54,993 bases of DNA, taken from the NCBI RefSeq assembly GCF_001971705.1, contig NZ_CP019330.1:1-54993 (forward strand), written 5' to 3'. The first letter of the stretch is position 1. The number at the start of each line of letters is the position of its first letter. The notes under the pieces were generated by a model. The model was not told the origin of the DNA. It saw nothing but the letters and a program-made list of their open reading frames with translations, and ran no database searches. Positions 47,845 to 54,993 of the stretch are shown one piece after another. The stretch comes from Natronorubrum daqingense (GTDB lineage: Archaea; Halobacteriota; Halobacteria; Halobacteriales; Natrialbaceae). The translations under genes and the position numbers were made by a program.

Positions 47845-48210
47845 TTAGAATATCGGAATCGGGTTGTGTCCGAGGTACCAGCCATACAGATTCCATCCGG
47901 TCAGCGCAGCGCCAACAAGAGTGAGGCCGATTGGGATTCCTATGCGGATCTGCTTCGGCACCACTCGATAGCCGAGATAGAAGACGCCGATCGCCGCGAA
48001 CTTCCATGGAACTAAGATCCACGTCCCAACCGATTCGACAACTGGTGCCACAATCGGATTCCCTTCAACACCAGCACCAATCTCGATGAAGACGATTGTC
48101 GTGGCTAAATCTCCGGTTCCAAAGAGCGCGACGGCGAAGATCCACATCCACGTCTCGGTTGGCGTGCTCTTGTGGGATCTGACGACCCACCGACTATGTT
48201 GAACAGACAT
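47845..48210 (-). CDS. membrane protein (DUF5658-like), 121 residues
   Basis: Three hydrophobic segments (WIFAVALFGTGDLATTIVFI, WILVPWKFAAIGVFYLGY, IGIPIGLTLVGAALTGW) with the GDLATT ... EGNPI motif typical of this haloarchaeal membrane family. ATG 48210 is chosen over 48255. Function unknown. Confidence 0.62.
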   Translation of the reverse strand: MSVQHSRWVVRSHKSTPTETWMWIFAVALFGTGDLATTIVFIEIGAGVEGNPIVAPVVESVGTWILVPWKFAAIGVFYLGYRVVPKQIRIGIPIGLTLVGAALTGWNLYGWYLGHNPIPIF

Positions 48211-48348
48211 TACGAATACGTGCTTTTCTCGAGCATTAATATCTACTCCTGACAATTATACAATTGACCAATATGTACATATCTATATAAAATGGAATAT
48301 AACATCTGGGGCAATATTCGAATTAAAAATATCGGTATCTATACTATG

Positions 48349-48906
48349 TTAAGGCTCGTGGGTGTGTGTTCCGACTGTGCCATCAGATGGTGTGTGGATC
48401 AACTGAACTTCTACTTCATCAATATCGTAGAAGGCCGCATCGCTTTCTTCACCACCTTCAGTTTCAACCGTTATCGTGGAACCACCGCCGAATTCTTCAC
48501 CGGTGAAATCATCACCATTCAATGTTGCATTGATGCCGAATTCATTGTCACCAACTTCATTATCTTGCGCTTCACCCGATAGTGTGGTTAACGCCGCTCC
48601 ATTCTCGTCACGAATTACAACGTCTAGATCTTCACCATCAATCGAATCGCCAGATTGATGACTAATATACGCAAATTCTTCCCATTCACTTTCTTCTTCG
48701 TCCCAGTCACTGTTTGCACTCATATCTGTTCCAACAGTGGGAGTATTGTCATCACCAAGGTCGTCACCCATTCCCATCACCATCGCGGCAATAACGGCAG
48801 CTAGAATGACAGTCACAGCTACCATAAGAACGACCCCTATAACGGGCGATACTGCACGTTCGTCCTCCGATCCGACTAACTTATTCCGATACTTTGTCAA
48901 GTCCAT
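48349..48906 (-). CDS. type IV pilin-like protein
   Basis: The 185-residue product has the archaeal pilin N-terminus: a short basic leader, then DERAVSPVIGVVLMVAVTVI as the class III signal and hydrophobic assembly helix. The rest is an acidic beta-rich head (DVVIRDENGAALTTLSGEAQ). ATG 48906 or 48915 can start it. It would need host PibD peptidase and could serve adhesion or contact. Confidence 0.78.
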   Translation of the reverse strand: MDLTKYRNKLVGSEDERAVSPVIGVVLMVAVTVILAAVIAAMVMGMGDDLGDDNTPTVGTDMSANSDWDEEESEWEEFAYISHQSGDSIDGEDLDVVIRDENGAALTTLSGEAQDNEVGDNEFGINATLNGDDFTGEEFGGGSTITVETEGGEESDAAFYDIDEVEVQLIHTPSDGTVGTHTHEP

Positions 48907-49230
48907 TGTAGTCACGCACCCTGTGCCGGCCGGAACGCTTTATATCGGCAATCATGTCTGACCACATGGCGCAGATCGCTGGCCGACCTCTCCGGCCTCC
49001 CCGCGCCACCGTCCCACCGTGCGATTTTGGTGCTAACTTCCCAACTCGAGTACCAGTACATATATTCATAGGATCGTGAAATTCTTTAGTTCTGATAAGG
49101 CTTTCAAACCTGATAATTAGGCAGCGATAGAGACCTTCCAGCCACCACTTGAACGCGCTCACGTCGCCGATTTCGACACTCTCGAAGCCCAACCGGAAAC
49201 AGTTATAGATGGCCGACACAACCCACGCGT
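48907..49230. other. intergenic region, no clear gene
   Basis: About 320 bases between the pilin and the LAGLIDADG-like gene. AT-rich around 49055-49105 (TATATATTCATAGG), a likely promoter area. A minus frame (48881-49399) is open but lacks haloarchaeal codon character. Confidence 0.3.
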
Positions 49231-50022
49231 ATGTCTGACCGCGGTCCTCTGTCGGAACGCGCCCTCGCCAGAACGTACGAGAGTACGTCCTACACCGACG
49301 CGTACGAAACGGTCGAAGAGTACCGGCGCGTGATGAGCTACGCCAGCAGGCACCCGAATAAGGGATCGACGTCGATCGCGTCGACGTTCGACCTGCCACG
49401 TGGCCGCGTCCGACCGTGGATTGAACACGTCTCAGTACCCGACCCTGTCCGCGCGATTGAGACGGCGCGTGAGTATGGTTGGCTCGAGGCCGATCTCGAC
49501 AGCCCGACGTTCACTGCGCTGAACACTCTCGTCGCGAACGTGTTCTCTGGAGGGTCGATTTCGACAGCCCACTATGCGCCGACCTTCGCGTTGAACCATC
49601 ACGGCGAACACTCACACGTAGTCGACGCGCTCGAGTCCTCCAACATCGAGTTCGACGTAATCGAGCGCGATGGCCGAGCTGATGAAGCACGGCCCGCAAC
49701 CGACGGCACGATTCTCGGCCGCACGCTGGCGGTTCTCGGTGCACCCGTGGGTCCGAAAGCCGAACAGCGACTCGAGTTACCGTCATACCTGAGTGATGCA
49801 CCCGAACCCGTTCGCGAACGATTCGTCCACTCGTATCTCAAGAACCGGGCGGTCGAGCACAACCAGAAAGACACGCTGACGATCCAAGAAGAGCGGAACC
49901 GAGACTATCTCGAGTCGCTGTGCGAGCTCATCGATTCGGTGGTCGACGAACGCGTTGTACTCGGAGAGCGCCATATCGTCATCTCGGCGGACGCCGCTCG
50001 TTCGCTCGGGACGGTTCGATAG
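49231..50022 (+). CDS. LAGLIDADG-like protein with HTH
   Basis: This 263-residue protein has an N-terminal HTH-like part (SYASRHPNKGSTSIASTFDL, PRGRVRPWIE). The middle reads TALNTLVANVFSGGSIS and later LGRTLAVLGAPVGPKAEQRL, PSYLSDAPEPVRERFVHSYL, which resembles a haloarchaeal LAGLIDADG-type domain. There is no clear catalytic acidic pair in both motifs, so it may be a domesticated DNA-binding protein. Assignment is from pattern memory. Confidence 0.55.
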   Translation: MSDRGPLSERALARTYESTSYTDAYETVEEYRRVMSYASRHPNKGSTSIASTFDLPRGRVRPWIEHVSVPDPVRAIETAREYGWLEADLDSPTFTALNTLVANVFSGGSISTAHYAPTFALNHHGEHSHVVDALESSNIEFDVIERDGRADEARPATDGTILGRTLAVLGAPVGPKAEQRLELPSYLSDAPEPVRERFVHSYLKNRAVEHNQKDTLTIQEERNRDYLESLCELIDSVVDERVVLGERHIVISADAARSLGTVR

Positions 50023-50081
50023 ATTCGGCGCATTTTATCACCTGATAGCGACAGTCGTGTCTATGGAGGTGATGAGTCACG

Positions 50082-50237
50082 ATGGTCAAACGCGAGATCG
50101 AAGTGCCCGAACCGTTGGATTCGTGGGTGATGGACGAGTTCGGGGACGTTGCGACCTCGCGTGCCGAGGCGTATCGCATGGCACTCGCGTATGCAAAACG
50201 CGAGTACGAGCTCGAGGACAAGCGGGCCAGTGAGTAG
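50082..50237 (+). CDS. ribbon-helix-helix (CopG/Arc-like) protein, 51 residues
   Basis: A strong ribosome site GGAGGTGAT (50065-50073) precedes ATG 50082. The product MVKREIEVPEPLDSWVMDEF, then ATSRAEAYRMALAYAKREYE matches an RHH strand plus two helices. Palindrome-like TATCAccTGATA lies upstream near 50037. Probably a small regulator, or an antitoxin without a visible toxin. Confidence 0.65.
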   Translation: MVKREIEVPEPLDSWVMDEFGDVATSRAEAYRMALAYAKREYELEDKRASE

Positions 50238-50585
50238 GGCGCTCGTCAGTCACATTTTAGGACCGTCTCCGTATTCAATCCAGCGACTCGAGTAGCAACC
50301 ATCTCACTGCGTACAACTCGCCTGTATTCTCCCCCTAAACTACGGGCAATTCCCCAGTAGCTTATCCGCTTATTTCGGGCACTATACGGGTTTGTTCCCG
50401 GTACTTTCATGTAGTAGGGAGTATTTGTAATTGGTAACAGGTCATCGCCACGGTAATCGTCCTGAAACGGGGCCGGAATGACCGGACTCGGCCTGAAGGC
50501 AGCACCCTTGAGGGTGGCCGGTTGGCGAGGCTTTCCGACCGGTAAAACGGTTGGAAAAACAATCAGCTACGCTTCTCCCAAACCC
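50238..50585. other. intergenic region upstream of 50586
   Basis: 348 bases without a clear gene. The frame from 50478 is open but its first 36 residues look non-native, so this part is likely leader. ACCGGTAAAACGGTTGG near 50538 is a short interrupted inverted repeat. Confidence 0.3.
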
Positions 50586-51194
50586 ATGCCCGCAACTAAA
50601 ACACAGCCCGATGAGTCGTCAGACCGTCCATCGCTCGAGCGAGCCCAATACGCTCGCTACGATCACTGGGGCGAAGACGACGAAGATGAACAACTCGAGA
50701 GAACAGGCCACAGCGAGCTTCGCGGGACGACGAAAGAGGACTCGTTCTCCCATTTGTGGCTTAAGCAAACTAGTGAGGGGTTACTGGACCCGATCGCACT
50801 CAACGAGCCACCGGAGGATGGCTTACACGAGTACGAGGGCGAAGTGATCGAACTCTCGGATGCAGCCGAGTACCCGCCGACGAGGAACAACCGAAAAACG
50901 CCCCAGACACAGATGCAGAAGAAAGCACCGTCGACGAGACGCTGGCGAATCTCGGAGGTTGGGCACGTCACGTTTGGGGGGATAATCCCCGACCGAGGAA
51001 AAGACGAGCTGCGGGATCTCATCGATTACGTCACGGCGAACATGAACAACGTGAGCGTCCCGCCGCGAAATCGGCGTGAAATCCGAGACCGGGCCATGCG
51101 AATGAAGGAATCAGGGCGATACCACGACACGCAGATCATGCGGCAGGTTGCGACGTGGGTTTTAAACCCGAACGAACTGCGCGACGATAACTGA
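50586..51194 (+). CDS. acidic hypothetical protein, 202 residues
   Basis: ATG 50586 gives MPATKTQPDESSDRPSLERA. The first half is acidic and disordered. The second half is basic and helical (DELRDLIDYVTANMNN, RRRNRREIRDRAMRMKE-like) ending ATWVLNPNELRDDN. No family was recognised. It ends 14 bases before the large propeller gene, so it may be co-transcribed with it. Confidence 0.55.
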   Translation: MPATKTQPDESSDRPSLERAQYARYDHWGEDDEDEQLERTGHSELRGTTKEDSFSHLWLKQTSEGLLDPIALNEPPEDGLHEYEGEVIELSDAAEYPPTRNNRKTPQTQMQKKAPSTRRWRISEVGHVTFGGIIPDRGKDELRDLIDYVTANMNNVSVPPRNRREIRDRAMRMKESGRYHDTQIMRQVATWVLNPNELRDDN

Positions 51195-51208
51195 GAGAAC
51201 CATTTCCA

Positions 51209-54200
51209 ATGACACAAAACAATACCAAGAGCAACAGCATCCGCCTCGGTTCTCGGACTAGCCTGATTGCAGTTGTCTTCGCGGTCCTGATGGCGACCTC
51301 GATGGCAGCGATGCCGATCGCGGCGGCTGGGTTCGACGACCCGGCACAGACAGCCCAACCCGAGATGCAGGACGGCCAGTTTGAGGATGACGCGCTTGCG
51401 GCGATAGGCGACGAAGCACTCTCCGCAGACGGTGGCGAGTCACTCGAGTCGATGAGTTCGGGTGACGAGTTGGATGCTGAGACTGCCGAATCGTTGAACG
51501 TCGACGCTGAGGATTCGGTTGAGTCGGATGGCGTTGTCTACTCTGCATCGGGGGACGAAACGGTGAAAGCGTTGGACGCAGAGACGGGCGAGGAAATCTG
51601 GGAGTCGACAGCCCACTCGGACACGGTGGGGTCGGTCGCGCCGTCGCCGGATGAGGATACCGTTTACTCTGGCTCGTACGACGACACGGTGAAAGCGCTG
51701 GACGCGGAGACAGGCGAGGAGATCTGGGAGTCGACAGCCCATTCGGACTCGGTGGAGTCGGTCGCGCCGTCGCCGGATGGGGATATCGTCTACTCTGGCG
51801 GGTCCGACAATACGGTGAAAGCGCTGGACTCGGAGACGGGCGACGAAATCTGGGAGTCGACAGCCAACTCGGGGGTTGTGTACTCGGTCGCGTCGTCGCC
51901 GGATGGGGATATCGTCTACTCTACCGGGTCCGACAACACGGTGAAGGCGCTCGATGCGGACGATGGCGAGGAGATCTGGGAGGTCGACCTTTCGAGTAAT
52001 GTGATGTCGGTCGCGCCGTCGCCGGATGGGGAAATCGTCTACTCTGACTCGACCGACGACACGGTGATAGCGCTGGACGCGGAGACGGGCGACGAAATCT
52101 GGGAGTCTACAACCCACTCGGGCTCGCTGCGGTCGGTCGCGCCGTCGCCGGATGGGGACATCGTCTACTCTGGCTCGTTTGAAGGCACGGTGAAGGCGCT
52201 GGATGCGGACGGTGGCGAGGAAATCTGGGAGTCGACAGCCCACTCGGACACGGTGCAGTCGGTCGCGCCGTCGTCGGATGGGGACGTCGTCTACTCTGGC
52301 TCGGACGACGACATGGTGAAAGCGCTGGATGCGGGCGATGGCGAGGAGATCTGGGAGTCCGACGCCCACTCGGGCTCGGTGGAGTCGGTCGCAACAACCG
52401 GAATGTTTGCCGCCGGCGACCCAACCACTGGCGTCGTCGAAGACCAATCCGGCTCGCCAGTTGAAAACGCAACCGTCGCGGCACAGGGTTCGAACCCACC
52501 GAACTTCAGCGAAGACTTAATCGAGGACCTCGAGACCGAAGCCGAAAACGCCGATGAACTCGTCGAAGAACTTGGTGATCTCCCCGAGGAGTTCGATGAG
52601 TTCCAAGATGAGTTCGAAACCGGTGACCACCTCGTAGACGCCGACGACTGGGCAGACGATATCGACGCAACGTACCCACTCGTACACGAAGAAGACGACT
52701 GGGGCGTTGGCACGACCACACTCGTCCAATCGAGCGTAGATGACCCACAGATGCAAATCGATAGCGGCGAGACGGTCGTCATCTCGCTGTGGGACCCAGC
52801 GGAAGATGGCTGGGTCGAGAATCAGGTCGATGGCTCGTTCCCCGGTGCAGCCACCGAGGGCGACGTTGAAATCCGACAGATCGACCCGTTCGGCGACCCA
52901 CTCGACACGGAGACGCATTCCACACAACCAGAATACGAGACGACGGGCGCGAACCCGATATCGACGAACGAACACCACGCGGTCAAGACCCAACTCTCGA
53001 CTGGGATCTACCAGGCCTACCCTGAAGACCACCCAGAACGCGCGTACACGTTCACGGTCGGTGAGCCAACAGACCTCGTAGACAACTTCGCGGACGACCT
53101 CCGCGATGAAGCTGGCGACCTCACGGAACGCTCGCAAACACTCCAGAACCTCCGCGATGAGGACTTCATCGTCACTGAGCGAACGTCGACGAACGAAGAC
53201 GGCGAGTTCGAAATCGACATTCCAGAAGGCACGGAACACGCCCAACTCCAGGCCTATCAGGCTGACTCTGAGATCATCGACACACTCGAGGATATCCGCG
53301 AAGACGAGTTCGACGAGGATGACCCACCGGGAATCGAGGATATCGAACTCTCGGACCTTCGTGACTACCAATCTGACTTCGACTACAACGGCAGCTTCCA
53401 CTTACCGGCTGAAAGCCGGTCCGTCGATCCCGGCGACCAGAACGTGACGGTCCAAACGTACGGCACGACTGATCTACCGTTCGGCGATATGGATCGCTAC
53501 GATTCCATCGAGGAATTCCTCGAAGAACAACGCCTCGATGACCGAGTCAGCGATATCCAAGACGAGTACGACGAGGAGTTCGCGGAGATGGATGAGGCGC
53601 GACTCGAGGCAACCTACCAGATGCACGTTCCGATCGTGGAAACGGTACCGAACGCCGAAGATAACTACCTGAACGAAAGCGAGTTCGACGAGATTCAGGA
53701 TGCTGACGACCTCGATCGCGACGAGCTCGAGACAGAAACCGAGTTGATGCAAGAGGCGACGGTCGACCTCGATAACATCGGCACTCCGGACTGGGACGAA
53801 GACCATCTCGAAATCGATGATGGTGAGTTACAGGTTGAGATTCCACTCCCAGCGGTCGACCATGATTCGGTCGCCCCAGAAATCCACTGGGCAGATGGTA
53901 GCTCTGACAGCATTGACGAGGATTACTACTCGATCGAATCGAACGGCCTGTTCGGAGAGGATACGCTGGTTATCGAGGAGTTCCCGATCGACGCTGACGA
54001 CTCAGCGATGTTCGACGTCCGCGTGACGGGCGGAGGAGACGATGGGATGCTCGACGACCGGATTAGCGGACAGAACCCCGCGTTCGAGGGCGAAGTCCCC
54101 GATATCCGATCGGTCGACCTCAACACCAAATCGCCGGGTAGTTCGGACCGCGTCAGCATGACGTTCCGACCGGACGATGACTCGAGCTTCGGCGACATCT

Positions 54201-54991
54201 CGGACGTGCAAGTCACGAACCCTGAGGGCGAGTCGGTCAACACGAGCACCGAAGACGATAGCGCCACGTTCACCACCGATGGCGCGGGCCAACACCGCGT
54301 GCAGGCAACCGTCACGGATAGCACGGGATCGGAGTTCGTGAAAACGTTCTCCATCCGCGCACTCGAGGACCCGCGCTCCGATCCACCAACGATCCGCGCG
54401 GAAACCGGCGTCGGTGACGAAACGTTCGCACTCGCCGGCGAAGGACTTCGAGATGCCGAAGTCGCAACCGATGGTGGCCAACTCGAGGCCACAGCCGTCA
54501 CGCACGAAGGCGACACACCCGGCTCAATCCACCTGAAGCCACAGGGTGCACTCGAAGGCACGACCCACGATATCGATATCACGGTCGTGGAGGGCGAGAA
54601 CGAGCGGTCGGTCTCCTCGAATATCGAGACGGTGATCCACTTCGACTCGCTGCAAGCTGGCGACGACAGCACCGTCTGGCGAGGCGACTCGGGTGCGCTC
54701 TTCGGCGACCCACTGGACTTCGATGGGTCGACGCGCTACGGTGAGATGATCGACCGAAGCGATGACGATGACGAGAAGTACGTCCTCCGCAGCTACACCG
54801 AGGGCGATGGCTCCGTCAGCTTCGATATCGACGAAGATCCGGGCAGGATCTCGTCGTGGGAGCACCGGATTGCACTCTCACTCCCAAGTCTCACGTTCCC
54901 GTTCTCGCCACTGTCTGTCGCCGGTGGCGCGGTTCCAGTCGTCTTCGGAGCCGGCTGGTTCGTCTATCGGCGGCACGGATTCGCAGGGTGA
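51209..54991 (+). CDS. exported, membrane-anchored seven-blade propeller protein
   Basis: This 1260-residue protein has a Sec-type N-terminus (LIAVVFAVLMATSMAAMPIAA). Seven repeats of about 42 residues follow at roughly 108-400, each containing VYSGS-DDTVKALDAETGEEIWES, then SVAPSPDG: a hybrid PQQ/WD40 propeller. The C-terminal 850 residues are acidic, with Ig-like segments (VRVTGGGDDG, HRVQATVTDSTGSEF) and end with a hydrophobic helix and RRH tail that anchors it. It is a likely receptor or adhesion protein of the element. Confidence 0.85.
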   Translation: MTQNNTKSNSIRLGSRTSLIAVVFAVLMATSMAAMPIAAAGFDDPAQTAQPEMQDGQFEDDALAAIGDEALSADGGESLESMSSGDELDAETAESLNVDAEDSVESDGVVYSASGDETVKALDAETGEEIWESTAHSDTVGSVAPSPDEDTVYSGSYDDTVKALDAETGEEIWESTAHSDSVESVAPSPDGDIVYSGGSDNTVKALDSETGDEIWESTANSGVVYSVASSPDGDIVYSTGSDNTVKALDADDGEEIWEVDLSSNVMSVAPSPDGEIVYSDSTDDTVIALDAETGDEIWESTTHSGSLRSVAPSPDGDIVYSGSFEGTVKALDADGGEEIWESTAHSDTVQSVAPSSDGDVVYSGSDDDMVKALDAGDGEEIWESDAHSGSVESVATTGMFAAGDPTTGVVEDQSGSPVENATVAAQGSNPPNFSEDLIEDLETEAENADELVEELGDLPEEFDEFQDEFETGDHLVDADDWADDIDATYPLVHEEDDWGVGTTTLVQSSVDDPQMQIDSGETVVISLWDPAEDGWVENQVDGSFPGAATEGDVEIRQIDPFGDPLDTETHSTQPEYETTGANPISTNEHHAVKTQLSTGIYQAYPEDHPERAYTFTVGEPTDLVDNFADDLRDEAGDLTERSQTLQNLRDEDFIVTERTSTNEDGEFEIDIPEGTEHAQLQAYQADSEIIDTLEDIREDEFDEDDPPGIEDIELSDLRDYQSDFDYNGSFHLPAESRSVDPGDQNVTVQTYGTTDLPFGDMDRYDSIEEFLEEQRLDDRVSDIQDEYDEEFAEMDEARLEATYQMHVPIVETVPNAEDNYLNESEFDEIQDADDLDRDELETETELMQEATVDLDNIGTPDWDEDHLEIDDGELQVEIPLPAVDHDSVAPEIHWADGSSDSIDEDYYSIESNGLFGEDTLVIEEFPIDADDSAMFDVRVTGGGDDGMLDDRISGQNPAFEGEVPDIRSVDLNTKSPGSSDRVSMTFRPDDDSSFGDISDVQVTNPEGESVNTSTEDDSATFTTDGAGQHRVQATVTDSTGSEFVKTFSIRALEDPRSDPPTIRAETGVGDETFALAGEGLRDAEVATDGGQLEATAVTHEGDTPGSIHLKPQGALEGTTHDIDITVVEGENERSVSSNIETVIHFDSLQAGDDSTVWRGDSGALFGDPLDFDGSTRYGEMIDRSDDDDEKYVLRSYTEGDGSVSFDIDEDPGRISSWEHRIALSLPSLTFPFSPLSVAGGAVPVVFGAGWFVYRRHGFAG

Positions 54992-54993
54992 TA

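Noticed and set aside
48881-49399. 172-residue minus frame between pilin and LAGLIDADG-like gene
   Set aside because: It overlaps the start of both genes and has a product rich in Arg/Ser/Thr without any motif.
1-54993. CRISPR arrays
   Set aside because: No regularly spaced identical repeats with unique spacers were seen; the only tandem arrays are the 9-bp par array and propeller-coding repeats.
1-54993. Frequent CTCGAG/TCGAG words
   Set aside because: They follow haloarchaeal codon habits (Leu-Glu pairs) and are spread evenly, so they are not evidence of a repeat element.

Overview
The window looks like DNA from a halophilic archaeon (class Halobacteria, probably a Natrinema/Haloterrigena-like lineage; the genus is a guess). 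The proteins are strongly acidic, Tat signal peptides are frequent, several haloarchaeal winged-helix and zinc-ribbon small-protein types occur, and GC-rich codons dominate. No ribosomal, metabolic or other housekeeping gene is visible. ParA, a large RepH-like replication protein, an Orc1/Cdc6-type ATPase, two tyrosine recombinases and two orphan DNA methyltransferases point to a large plasmid or an integrative plasmid/provirus.

Region 1 (1-19969, all + strand) is an export and envelope block. It holds a Tat-exported subtilase and other Tat proteins, a seven-repeat WD40 protein, a second subtilase without signal peptide, a Sec-exported acidic protein, many small membrane proteins in overlapping operons, a HerA/VirB4-like ATPase (12989-14989) and three large membrane proteins (15567-19969). 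A second seven-blade propeller protein, exported and membrane-anchored, lies at the far end (51209-54991). I infer a DNA or particle transmission apparatus (conjugation-like, or plasmid-vesicle-like as described for pR1SE). No recognised capsid protein is seen.

Region 2 (19985-25800) has an integrase operon, small regulators, a frameshifted C2H2 protein, and a partition locus: ParA, a putative partner, and an upstream array of degenerate 9-bp repeats that is a good candidate centromere.

Region 3 (25825-34250) is accessory DNA. It contains a protein ending in what looks like the C-terminal winged helix of MCM helicase, a Dam-type methyltransferase, two divergent operons of very short zinc-binding proteins that overlap by a few bases, a 295-bp inverted duplication, a second tyrosine recombinase, and two related HTH-tailed proteins. 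Several of the small proteins share an N-terminal SDQSG-type peptide.

Region 4 (34502-39664, - strand) is one tight operon with a C5-cytosine methyltransferase, winged-helix proteins and zinc proteins carrying a repeated IRTDGG linker. Region 5 (39626-46411) is the replication region: a regulator with a perfect inverted-repeat operator, the 1031-residue RepH-like protein, a hairpin-rich putative origin, and Orc1/Cdc6. Near-duplicate leader segments lie upstream of both the methyltransferase operon and repH. Region 6 (46465-54991) carries small proteins, a type IV pilin-like protein, a LAGLIDADG-like protein, an RHH protein and the large surface propeller protein.
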